DNA of 64,000 nt from Marinobacter zhanjiangensis (GTDB lineage Bacteria > Pseudomonadota > Gammaproteobacteria > Pseudomonadales > Oleiphilaceae), in assembly GCF_014651935.1 (NCBI RefSeq), contig NZ_BMXV01000009.1, positions 1-64,000 on the forward strand, given 5' to 3'. The notes under the pieces were generated by a model that saw only the letters and a program-made list of their open reading frames with translations, had not been told where the DNA came from and ran no database searches. Shown piece after piece: positions 9,492 through 17,306 of the stretch. Both the position numbers and the translations under genes were made by a program. Each line of letters opens with the position of its first letter. Positions within the stretch are counted from its first letter, which is position 1.

Positions 9492-10262
9492 GTGCTGATT
9501 CTGTCCGGGCTGGATCCTTCTGGCGGTGCAGGCCTGCAGGCAGACATCCAGGCAGTCACCGCCCTGGGGGGACACCCGCTGCCGGTGCTCAGCTGCCTGA
9601 CCGTGCAGGACACCCGCAATGTCTATAACGCGGCCCCGGTAGACGCCGACCTGATCCGCCAGCAACTGGAAGCCCTGGCCGGAGACTGCCGGATTGATGC
9701 CGTCAAGACAGGCGCCATGGGCAACGCCGCTGTGGTGAGCGTGCTGGCCGACTTCCTGGACCAGCGCCCTGACCTGCCCCTGATTCTGGACCCGGTGATC
9801 AAGGCAGCGGGCGGCGGCGACCTGGCCGACGAGGAACTGCTGACCGCCATGAAGACCCGGCTGTTTCCCCGGGCCGAGGTTATTACCCCCAACGGCATCG
9901 AGCTGACCATGCTCGGCGACAGGGAAAGCGAAGGTGCTGCGGCCGACGCCCTGATGCACCAGGGTTGCGCCGGGGTGCTGGCCACCGGTGGCCATGGCAC
10001 CGGGCCCACGATCACCAACGCCCTGTACCGACCGGAGCACCCCGTCCGCTACTGGCAGATCGAACGGGTAGGTGGCGAGTACCATGGCACCGGCTGCACC
10101 CTGGCAGCCGCTATCGCCGCTGGCCGCGCTGCCGGGCTGACCCTGGAAGACGCGATCGAGCAGGCCCAGCATTTCGTGGCAGGCGCCATTAACCACGCCC
10201 TCGCGGTAGGCCAGGGACAACCGGTTCCGGACCGGGGAGCCGCCTGGCCTGGCGAGTCATGA
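9492..10262 (+). CDS. thiD: Hydroxymethylpyrimidine/phosphomethylpyrimidine kinase
   Basis: Makes HMP pyrophosphate for thiamine synthesis. It is a ribokinase-fold protein with the motifs SGLDPSGGAGLQAD near the N-terminus, a DPV(I/M) segment, and a C-terminal GTGCTLAAAIAA anion hole. The coordinates use the first conventional start, GTG 9492, which has no ribosome site. A strong AGGAGG (9457-9462) instead points to an ATC codon at 9468-9470. That would add eight residues (KLHQRPHV after Met) and restore the R-P-x-V lead-in usual in ThiD. The 3' end overlaps thiE by 4 bp (ATGA). See findings for the start codon issue. Confidence 0.93.
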   Translation: MLILSGLDPSGGAGLQADIQAVTALGGHPLPVLSCLTVQDTRNVYNAAPVDADLIRQQLEALAGDCRIDAVKTGAMGNAAVVSVLADFLDQRPDLPLILDPVIKAAGGGDLADEELLTAMKTRLFPRAEVITPNGIELTMLGDRESEGAAADALMHQGCAGVLATGGHGTGPTITNALYRPEHPVRYWQIERVGGEYHGTGCTLAAAIAAGRAAGLTLEDAIEQAQHFVAGAINHALAVGQGQPVPDRGAAWPGES

Positions 10263-10927
10263 GCACCCCCGCGTTTAGCAAGGGACTGCGGCCCGGGCTG
10301 TATGCCGTAACCGACAGCGCTCTGCTACCGGAGGACACACTGGTCCCTGCGGTAGCGACGGCCCTCCGGGGCGGGGCAGTGCTGGTGCAATACCGGGAGA
10401 AACGCCTCGACCAGGCCGGGCGACTCAGGCAGGGGCGGGCCCTGGCTGACCTTTGCCATCGCGAAGGGGTACCCCTGATCATCAATGACGACCCGTTACT
10501 GGCCCGGGACTGCGGCGCCGATGGCGTTCACCTGGGACAGGCCGACGGCTCGGTGGAAGAAGCCCGTAGCCTGCTGGGTGAGGATGCCATTATCGGCGTT
10601 ACCTGCCATGGCCGCCTGGACCTGGCGGAAGCCGCCAGCCGCAGGGGTGCTGATTACCTGGCCTTCGGCCGCTTCCACATGTCAGGCACCAAGCCGGGGG
10701 CGCCGGCGGCGACACCGGACGTGCTTGAGCAGGCCCGCCGTTTCGGGCTGCCGCGCACGGCCATCGGGGGCATTACCGTGGACAACGGCGCCCCCCTGAT
10801 CCGCGCCGGCGCCGACCTGCTTGCGGTTGTCGGCGGCCTGTTCTCCGGCGACATTGTGCAGATCGAGGACCGGGCCCGGGCGTTTACCCGGCTGTTTGCG
10901 GAGCACCACCCCCTTTTCAAACTCTGA
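10259..10927 (+). CDS. thiE: Thiamine-phosphate synthase
   Basis: Couples HMP-PP with thiazole phosphate to give thiamine monophosphate. TIM-barrel protein of 222 residues with the YREK motif near residue 42, the GVHLGQ strand, and the C-terminal AIGGI phosphate-binding motif. ATG overlaps the thiD stop, so the pyrimidine kinase and the coupling enzyme are translationally linked. No THI-box riboswitch was found just upstream of this pair. Confidence 0.96.
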   Translation: MSTPAFSKGLRPGLYAVTDSALLPEDTLVPAVATALRGGAVLVQYREKRLDQAGRLRQGRALADLCHREGVPLIINDDPLLARDCGADGVHLGQADGSVEEARSLLGEDAIIGVTCHGRLDLAEAASRRGADYLAFGRFHMSGTKPGAPAATPDVLEQARRFGLPRTAIGGITVDNGAPLIRAGADLLAVVGGLFSGDIVQIEDRARAFTRLFAEHHPLFKL

Positions 10928-11005
10928 TAGGATTGCGGTCACTTTCATTATCGAGTCCCGACCGGATTCCCGACTTACTCTGGCGACCCTCAAGGAGCCG
11001 CAGAC

Positions 11006-12286
11006 ATGAACCATTCAGAAACCCTGTTCGAACAGGCACAGAAATACATTCCTGGCGGTGTGAACTCCCCCGTTCGCGCGTTCAAGGGCGTCGGTGGTAC
11101 GCCGATCTTCTTCAAGCACGCGGAAGGCGCCTACCTCTACGACGAAGATGACAAGCGTTATATCGATTACGTGGGCTCATGGGGCCCCATGATCGTGGGC
11201 CACTCCAACGAGGCTATCAAACAGGCACTGCACAAACAGATTGACCTGGGGGTAGGCTATGGTGCCCCCACGGCCATCGAGACCGAGATGGCAAAGAAAG
11301 TCTGCGAACTGGTACCCTCCATCGACCTGGTGCGCATGGTCAACAGTGGCACCGAAGCCACCATGAGTACGGTTCGGCTGGCCCGGGGCTACACCGGCCG
11401 GGACAAGATCATCAAGTTCGAGGGCTGCTACCACGGCCATGTGGATTCGCTGCTGGTCAAGGCCGGGTCCGGCGCCCTGACCCTGGGTGTGCCCAACTCC
11501 CCGGGCATTCCCGCCAGCCTGGCCGAGCACACCATTACCCTCACCTACAACGACAGCGAAGGTGTGCGTAAGGCCTTCGCCGAAATGGGCGACCAGGTGG
11601 CAGCGATCATCGTCGAGCCGGTAGCCGGCAACATGAACTGCATCCCGCCCGCGCCGGGCTTTCTGGAGACTCTGCGGGAGGTCTGCGACCAGCACGGCTC
11701 GGTACTGATCTTCGACGAGGTGATGACCGGCTTCCGGGTATCCCTGGGCGGCGCCCAGGGCCACTATGGCATTACCCCGGACCTGACCGCGCTGGGCAAG
11801 GTCATCGGTGGCGGCCTGCCGGTGGGCGCCTTCGGTGGCAAGCGTGAGATCATGGAGCACATTTCTCCGCTGGGCCCGGTTTACCAGGCGGGCACCCTGT
11901 CAGGCAACCCGCTGGCCATGACGGCCGGCCTGACCACCCTGAACCTGATTTCCGAGGAAGGGTTCCACGACCGCCTGACCGAAAAGACCCAGGCCCTGTG
12001 CGAAGGTTTCCGCCAGGCGGCAAAAAACACCGGCATTCCGCTGACAGTCCAGAGCGCCGGCGCCATGTTCGGCCTGTTCTTTACCGACGAGCCGGAAGTG
12101 AGCCGTTTCGATCAGGTGATGAACTGCGATGTGGAGCGCTTCAAGACGTTCTTCCAGGGCATGCTGAAGGAAGGGGTCTATCTGGCACCATCCGCCTTCG
12201 AGGCAGGTTTTACCAACGCGGCACTGAGCGATGACGATATCGCGGCAACCATTGCCGCAGCTGAACGGGTGATGGCAACGCTGTAA
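11006..12286 (+). CDS. hemL: Glutamate-1-semialdehyde 2,1-aminomutase
   Basis: PLP enzyme that makes 5-aminolevulinate from glutamate semialdehyde in haem synthesis. Family signatures include [11 protein letters not shown] at the N-terminus, FDEVMTGFR, and the PLP lysine K265 in [16 protein letters not shown]. The length is 426 residues. The ribosome site AAGGAG lies ~11 bp upstream of ATG. thiE-hemL is the Pseudomonas order. A long imperfect hairpin follows the gene (12294-12330). Confidence 0.97.
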   Translation: MNHSETLFEQAQKYIPGGVNSPVRAFKGVGGTPIFFKHAEGAYLYDEDDKRYIDYVGSWGPMIVGHSNEAIKQALHKQIDLGVGYGAPTAIETEMAKKVCELVPSIDLVRMVNSGTEATMSTVRLARGYTGRDKIIKFEGCYHGHVDSLLVKAGSGALTLGVPNSPGIPASLAEHTITLTYNDSEGVRKAFAEMGDQVAAIIVEPVAGNMNCIPPAPGFLETLREVCDQHGSVLIFDEVMTGFRVSLGGAQGHYGITPDLTALGKVIGGGLPVGAFGGKREIMEHISPLGPVYQAGTLSGNPLAMTAGLTTLNLISEEGFHDRLTEKTQALCEGFRQAAKNTGIPLTVQSAGAMFGLFFTDEPEVSRFDQVMNCDVERFKTFFQGMLKEGVYLAPSAFEAGFTNAALSDDDIAATIAAAERVMATL

Positions 12287-12293
12287 GTGTCTT

Positions 12294-12330
12294 AGCCCGG
12301 AGGCGGTCAGGTCTGCCGCGCTTCCGGGCT
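12294..12330. terminator. Hairpin between convergent hemL and TPR gene
   Basis: An AGCCCGGA arm (12294-12301) pairs with TTCCGGGCT (12322-12330), and GGCGG/CCGC is nested inside. It sits between two convergent stops. There is no clear T-run, so termination is inferred from position only. Confidence 0.4.
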
Positions 12331-12350
12331 GGCAGTTCCAGAGGGGACCG

Positions 12351-13709
12351 TCAGAACAGGTAGTCGATGCCAAGCTGGTAGACCTGGTTGACGTAGTCAT
12401 ACTGCTTCAGGGAACTGTCATTACGATGGTAACCGGCCAGCCCGGTAAGGGTCCAGGCCCCTGAAAGCGCGTACTCCGCTGTCAGTTCGACGGTGTAACG
12501 GTGCTCGACCCGGCGGCCCGACTCCCGGTCAGGCCCGGCGCTGAGCTGATAGGGGTCAGAATAGTCACTGTAGCGATAGGCCAGCTCGCCGCCCACATCC
12601 CATGCTTCCCACCCCTTATAGGTCAGCGCCAGCCCGACTTCCTGACGTCGGGGTGACAGGCTTATGAACTGATCCCCTGCGGCGATGTCCTCACGGTTGT
12701 TGAACTCCAGACCCAGACGAGCAGAAGCCTGCCAATAAGACCAGTCATGGCGATAGCTTGCCCGAGCCAGGTATCGCATGCCCTCATAGGGCTCGTATCC
12801 GTCGAACGGCCGCACCCGCGATGCAGTCAGGGCAAGCAGACACCGGCCATCAAAGCGACCGGAAACACAAGCCGCTCGCTGGTATTCAAGCAGCAGCGAG
12901 GTATGCGTTTCCCGGGGCTCCCCGCCCGAGCGAAAATAGCTCTGCCTCAGACCGATTTCATGTTTTTCATCATCGCCCCGGGATACCCAGGATAGCCCTA
13001 GCCGGGCCGCATCACTGCTGAAATCACTTTCAGCATGGTAGTGGCGGCGATAGAGACTGGCCGACAGCTGCAGAGCTTTTGCCGAGCCAGCGCTTCCGCC
13101 CAAATCCATCAATGGGCCCTGGCCGGCCACCAGTACATCGTTAAAACTATCGGATAAACCCGATGCCACATTATCGGGCCTCAGGGCGAGGTTGCTTTCA
13201 TAGCCCACGCTCAGGGAGGCAAAACCAAGCCATTCCGCAGGGGCAGGGGCCTGGCTTTCAGTCGGGCCCTGCAGCTGGCGCTCGGCCAGGCGCCGCAAAC
13301 TTTGCTGCTCCGAAGACGCTGCGACCTGTCGGAACCACCCCAGCGCTTCCCGCTCCCTGCCTTCCGCCTGGGCTACGAGCCCCAGGTTGTAACGGGCGAG
13401 ATCGTCATGGCGTGTGCCAAGCAACTCACGAAACGCCTGCCGGGAAAGGGGGTAGCGACCTGCCCGGTAATAGAGCACGCCCAGATTATAGTGCAGTGCA
13501 GAAGACGCAAGGCCGGAGGCGCGAGCCTGCTCCAGAAGGCGACGCGCCTGTGCCAGATCGCCCCTCTCAAAGGCACTCACCCCCGATTGCAGGAGCTGCT
13601 GGCCGTCAGTGCCCCGAGACGGAGAAACCTCATCGCCAAAGGCTGAAGCCGAGGCCAGGATGATGAACAGTAATGGGCCAGTCAGGGTCAGGAAAAGCAG
13701 GCGCGGCAA
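12351..13709 (-). CDS. TPR-containing outer-membrane beta-barrel protein
   Basis: Probably exported: signal peptide with a long hydrophobic run ending in ASASAFG. Residues ~40-160 hold about three TPR units (motifs such as LHYNLGVLYYRAGRY and ARYNLGLVAQAEGR). The remaining ~290 residues alternate polar and aromatic residues and end in Phe (IDYLF), as an outer-membrane barrel would. A TPR plus barrel resembles Slam/DUF560 surface-lipoprotein assembly modifiers, but I cannot assign that firmly. The start is TTG 13709, preceded by GGGAG with a 6-bp spacer. A longer TTG frame begins at 13760. It lies downstream of, and in line with, the ECF sigma/anti-sigma operon, so it may belong to that regulon. 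Confidence 0.65.
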   Translation of the reverse strand: MPRLLFLTLTGPLLFIILASASAFGDEVSPSRGTDGQQLLQSGVSAFERGDLAQARRLLEQARASGLASSALHYNLGVLYYRAGRYPLSRQAFRELLGTRHDDLARYNLGLVAQAEGREREALGWFRQVAASSEQQSLRRLAERQLQGPTESQAPAPAEWLGFASLSVGYESNLALRPDNVASGLSDSFNDVLVAGQGPLMDLGGSAGSAKALQLSASLYRRHYHAESDFSSDAARLGLSWVSRGDDEKHEIGLRQSYFRSGGEPRETHTSLLLEYQRAACVSGRFDGRCLLALTASRVRPFDGYEPYEGMRYLARASYRHDWSYWQASARLGLEFNNREDIAAGDQFISLSPRRQEVGLALTYKGWEAWDVGGELAYRYSDYSDPYQLSAGPDRESGRRVEHRYTVELTAEYALSGAWTLTGLAGYHRNDSSLKQYDYVNQVYQLGIDYLF

Positions 13710-13783
13710 ACAGGTCTCCCGGCACAAGAAAGATCGTCGATGGGGTAAAATGCTGGCCAAAGTATAGCAGGAAGAATGGCGGC

Positions 13784-14221
13784 TCAGGGGCGCGCACCTG
13801 TGTCAGGCCGTCCCCCCGGCCTGCCACCGACATCCTCGTTCGGCGCAGGCCGATCATTACCGGTCTGGTCGCGGGGATCGGCGGGCGAAAAACCCGGATC
13901 ACTGCCGGGCCGACCCACTGAGCGTTCTTCGCGACGTCCCCGGGCTTCCTCCGAAATTTCCCGCCCGAGTGACCGCCCCTGCTCCCGAAGGTTGTCGGCC
14001 CGGTCACGCCGGTCTTCGCCTCCCTTGCGCGCGATATCAGTCGGCGACTCCGGCAGCTGCAGCTCCTGGATCAGGCCCTCGGACAGATCATCGTCGTCAG
14101 CCACCATGCGCATGGTGACATCCAGATCATCCCCGTCCTGGGCCATCAGGCTGGCAGGCGACAGCAACAGAACCGCCACCAGCGACGTCAGAAAGGAAGG
14201 CGAACGCCGGGTCATATTCAT
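13784..14221 (-). CDS. Secreted, charged low-complexity protein of ECF operon
   Basis: 145 residues with a clear signal peptide (cleavage likely after SLMA). An acidic stretch is followed by a strongly charged Arg/Glu/Asp segment, then a Gly/Pro/Asp/Arg-rich tail. I recognise no domain and expect it to be largely disordered. Its ATG overlaps the stop of the anti-sigma gene by 4 bp, so it is translationally coupled as third member of the sigma/anti-sigma unit. It may be the periplasmic sensor or effector of that system, which is inference. Confidence 0.7.
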   Translation of the reverse strand: MNMTRRSPSFLTSLVAVLLLSPASLMAQDGDDLDVTMRMVADDDDLSEGLIQELQLPESPTDIARKGGEDRRDRADNLREQGRSLGREISEEARGRREERSVGRPGSDPGFSPADPRDQTGNDRPAPNEDVGGRPGGRPDTGARP

Positions 14222-14907
14222 GAAGAGGGTTCCTTGTCCGTTTCGCCGATACCGGGAATGCGCGCCCGGAAGGTCTTGCTTTTGCGACCGTCATCAAGAC
14301 GGGCGACGATTTCCCCACCGTCCGGGTAGGCTATGCGCAAAGGTAAAGCAATGACATTGTCACCGGGTTTCAGATCCACTTGCCAGGTCAGTTGCTGGTG
14401 GCCGGGGAATTGAACCAGCTCCACATGGGCCGGCAATTCCAGCGTAAGGCTGACGTTATCCAACTGTGATTGCGAGGTAAAGGCAAGCCGCACAGTCTCC
14501 TCCCGGGGCTCCGCAGGCACCAAAGACCGCTCGACCGCCTCAGTAGCAGTTCCGGAATCCGCCTGCCTGACCCCGTCGGGTGCCCGGTCATCCAGATTCA
14601 GGCCAAGAACGAGCCCCAGGACGAGCATTGCCGCAAAGGCACCACCAACCACCGGCGTGGCCAGCCCGGGGCGAGCAAAGCTGCGCCCGGTGGCGGCCGC
14701 CAGCACCCGTGATTCGAAATCGCCGGAAGGCTCGGGAATACCGGACTGACCTGCTACCTCTTCGTTTATACGCTGCTGCCACCTCAAACGACTCGCGCAC
14801 CGTGGACAGCTGGCCAGATGACGCTCAAACATCAGGGCATCAGCCCGAGCAAGTGTCCCGGCCACGTACTGTTCAATCGTTTCCTGGCTCTGCTGGCAGC
14901 TGGTCAT
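14218..14907 (-). CDS. Anti-sigma factor with zinc-finger (ZAS) domain
   Basis: Membrane-anchored anti-sigma factor. The N-terminal cytoplasmic domain has the ZAS motif H30-x3-C34-x2-C37. A transmembrane helix lies around residues 86-104 (GAFAAMLVLGLVLGLNL). The periplasmic part is a beta-rich domain resembling the DUF3379/anti-sigma C-terminal type. ATG at 14907 was chosen because TAAGGAG lies 8 bp upstream. The gene starts 10 bp after the sigma stop and is coupled to the secreted protein downstream. It is expected to hold the ECF sigma factor inactive until an envelope signal arrives. Confidence 0.88.
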   Translation of the reverse strand: MTSCQQSQETIEQYVAGTLARADALMFERHLASCPRCASRLRWQQRINEEVAGQSGIPEPSGDFESRVLAAATGRSFARPGLATPVVGGAFAAMLVLGLVLGLNLDDRAPDGVRQADSGTATEAVERSLVPAEPREETVRLAFTSQSQLDNVSLTLELPAHVELVQFPGHQQLTWQVDLKPGDNVIALPLRIAYPDGGEIVARLDDGRKSKTFRARIPGIGETDKEPSS

Positions 14908-14917
14908 GTCTGTCTCC

Positions 14918-15505
14918 TTACTCATCAACACGTCTGCCCGGAACAAAAGGTTCCAATTCTTTCGCCATGGTTTGCCTCAGGCTGGCCCGGCATCGATGGA
15001 GCCGGGACTTGACGGTGCCTTCCGCAATACCCAGCACCTCGGCAATGTCTTCCTGGCGCCAGCCGTCCACTTCGTGAAGCAGTAACAGCGTGCGCTGATC
15101 CGGAGACAGACTGTCCAACGCGACCGCGACGGCCTTGCGCATCTGCTCGTCACCGAGCTGGCGGTCCGGCTCGGCACTGACGTCCACCAGGCTGTCCAGA
15201 AAGTTCCGGCTGGCTTCCTCGGACATGACCGCGGTAGCCGCAAGATCCGCCTGCCGGCCGCGCTTGCGGGTCAGGTCGATAAAACGGTGGTAAAGCACCC
15301 GGTTGAGCCAAGCGCCAGGCTGCTCCACCTCAAACAGTTCCTCCGCCCGCGGGAACAACTTGGTCAGCACATCCTGCACCAGGTCCTCGGCATCCTCCCG
15401 TTGACCGGTAAGACGATAGGCGAACCGGTACATGCTGGCCAGATGGGGCCTGACGCAATTTTCAAACCGCCTGGTCCGGGAACGTCGGAATGGAATCAAT
15501 GCCAC
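14918..15505 (-). CDS. ECF-type RNA polymerase sigma factor
   Basis: 195-residue group IV sigma factor. Region 2 holds the YRLTGQREDAEDLVQDVLTK core (residues ~30-50), binding the core enzyme and melting the -10. Region 4 holds a helix-turn-helix ending in GIAEGTVKSRLHRCRASLR (residues ~155-175). No extra C-terminal domain is present. It leads a three-gene leftward operon with its anti-sigma factor and a secreted protein. The TPR/outer-membrane gene further downstream is a candidate target. Confidence 0.93.
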   Translation of the reverse strand: MALIPFRRSRTRRFENCVRPHLASMYRFAYRLTGQREDAEDLVQDVLTKLFPRAEELFEVEQPGAWLNRVLYHRFIDLTRKRGRQADLAATAVMSEEASRNFLDSLVDVSAEPDRQLGDEQMRKAVAVALDSLSPDQRTLLLLHEVDGWRQEDIAEVLGIAEGTVKSRLHRCRASLRQTMAKELEPFVPGRRVDE

Positions 15506-15747
15506 TTGAGCAACCTGTGAATACGGGTTTCAGGGCGCGTTATACCAGAAAACAACGGCTAATGCGTCGCTTGCTCTCCGAATAGGTGACCATTGCACAC
15601 TTACGTTTTGTAACACGAATAACCGGAACCCTGCAGAGGCTGTCGGCGTTGTATCGCCAGGTGCCGCGACTTTATCCCCGACCGGGAAGTCAACGGCCCA
15701 TAGCCAACCAAGGTTCACACAGCGGGCTCATGCTCGAAGGAGACAAG

Positions 15748-16683
15748 ATGAAATATCCATTGATCAAGAGTTTTGGTGTTGCAGCACTGGCGGCGGCCGT
15801 AGCGGCTTGCGGGGGCAGCGGCAGTGGTAGCGACGACAGCACTGATTCCGAGTCCACCGGGACCATGTCACTCGGTCTGACGGATGCTCCTGTTACAGAT
15901 CTTGCTGTCGCACAGCTCAATATCACGTCAGTCGAGGTCAAACCTGCGGAAGCGGATAGCGTTTCAATCGAACTGGAGACACCGGTAGATATCAACCTGC
16001 TGGACTTCCAGGGGGGCAAGGTCGCTCAGTTATTTGAAGGACAGGAGTTTCCGGCCGGGCAGTACGAGTGGATCCGGTTGCACCTGGGGGAAGACCCGTA
16101 CGTCGTGGAAGCGTCTGATCCCAACCAGACACAGGAATTTCTGTTCCTGCCATCGGGTCCTCAGACAGGCCTAAAACTGAATGGTGGATTCGTCATCCCC
16201 GCTGGCGGATCTGCAGACTTCACCATCGACTTCGATGTGAAGAAATCCATTTTCAATGCCGGCGGCGAGGGTTCAGGCAATAACAAATATATGCTCAAGC
16301 CAGCCCATCGACTGGTCGATAATGTCGAAGCCGGTGCCATCGTTGGCGAAGTAGACGTTGTTAACCTGGAACAGCAGCTCGGCTGTGACGTAGATGACGA
16401 GTACTATGGATCCGTTTATGTATACGAAGGAGCGGACGTTACGCCCACTGATCTGAACGTGACAGCGGAGGATGAAGGGCCTCTCGTGGCCGTCTCCGTC
16501 ACCAACGAGGATAATGCCAGTCTTTACAGCTACAAGGCCGCCTTCCTGACCGAAGGCGACTACACCATCAGCTACACATGCCAGCCCGACGATAACGAAA
16601 CTTCTGAAACCCTCGAGTTCGTTGGCACCCAGAACGTAACCGTTACCGCTGGTGAAGAAATTCCGGCTGTACGTATCGAGTAA
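15748..16683 (+). CDS. DUF4382-domain lipoprotein
   Basis: 311 residues. A lipobox is visible in AAAVAACGGSGSGS, so the mature protein starts at a lipidated Cys and is probably anchored in the envelope. A DUF4382-type beta-sandwich follows (DAPVTDLAVAQLNITSVEV start), then a second acidic carbohydrate-binding-like region with two Cys (LGCDVDD and YTCQPDD) that could form a disulfide. The start ATG 15748 has AAGGAG 6 bp upstream. It is monocistronic, and a bidirectional terminator follows. Its role is unknown. Confidence 0.85.
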   Translation: MKYPLIKSFGVAALAAAVAACGGSGSGSDDSTDSESTGTMSLGLTDAPVTDLAVAQLNITSVEVKPAEADSVSIELETPVDINLLDFQGGKVAQLFEGQEFPAGQYEWIRLHLGEDPYVVEASDPNQTQEFLFLPSGPQTGLKLNGGFVIPAGGSADFTIDFDVKKSIFNAGGEGSGNNKYMLKPAHRLVDNVEAGAIVGEVDVVNLEQQLGCDVDDEYYGSVYVYEGADVTPTDLNVTAEDEGPLVAVSVTNEDNASLYSYKAAFLTEGDYTISYTCQPDDNETSETLEFVGTQNVTVTAGEEIPAVRIE

Positions 16684-16711
16684 ACCGCTGCCTTAAACCA
16701 AGAAAGAACCC

Positions 16712-16738
16712 AAAGCCCCCTGCCCCGCAGGGGCTTTC
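16712..16738. terminator. Bidirectional intrinsic terminator
   Basis: AAAGCCCC...GGGGCTTT stem with a Cys-codon-free C/G core, flanked by A-run and T-run. It lies between the stops of the convergent DUF4382 lipoprotein and LpoP-like genes and would work on both strands. Confidence 0.75.
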
Positions 16739-16742
16739 TCGT

Positions 16743-17306
16743 TTACAACTGGCTGGCCCGACGCTCCGCCTGCTCGGCACCAGCCACATTCCCGCGTTCG
16801 CGACGAATACTGGCAAGCAATTCCCAGCCGGCTTTCTGCAGGCGGTTGTTGTTGCCGGACAGGGACAGACCCTTCAGGGTGAACTGCTCGGCCGCGCCCA
16901 GGTTGCCGGTTCGCACGTAGGCCTCCGACAGCTTGAAGTACACCTGTGCAGAGCGGGGCGAGATACGCTGGGCCCGCTCCAGCTGGCTCAGGGCGGCGTC
17001 CGGCTTGCCCTGAGCCATCAGGTCATCGGCCTGGCTGATCAGGCTGGCGGCCGCCGGCGACAGGTCATCACCCTGCTCCTGATAGCCCGGGCTGGGCGCG
17101 CGATCTTCTTCCTGCCGGTCCGGCTGTTCAGAAAGGCGCTCCTTTCGCTCACGATCCTCTTCCTCCACCGTCGGCGGCTGTGGTGCCCGCTCCGTGTCCG
17201 GCGTCCGATCACCGCCGCCCGGCGGCGCATAGATATCCGAAGCACAACCGGCCAGGCCCACCGAAAGCGCGCCGAGGATGATCAACTTCCGCAAATTCTG
17301 AATCAT
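16743..17306 (-). CDS. TPR lipoprotein, probable LpoP (PBP1b activator)
   Basis: 187 residues. The lipobox LSVGLAGCASD directs outer-membrane lipidation. A disordered Pro/Glu/Arg linker (residues ~25-85) could cross the periplasm. A C-terminal TPR array follows (LISQADDLMAQGKPDAALSQLERA, then further repeats). In Pseudomonas, LpoP is a TPR lipoprotein encoded beside ponB and stimulates PBP1b. Here the ATG overlaps the mrcB stop by 4 bp, matching that arrangement. The function follows from fold plus adjacency; sequence identity to LpoP could not be measured. Confidence 0.75.
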   Translation of the reverse strand: MIQNLRKLIILGALSVGLAGCASDIYAPPGGGDRTPDTERAPQPPTVEEEDRERKERLSEQPDRQEEDRAPSPGYQEQGDDLSPAAASLISQADDLMAQGKPDAALSQLERAQRISPRSAQVYFKLSEAYVRTGNLGAAEQFTLKGLSLSGNNNRLQKAGWELLASIRRERGNVAGAEQAERRASQL

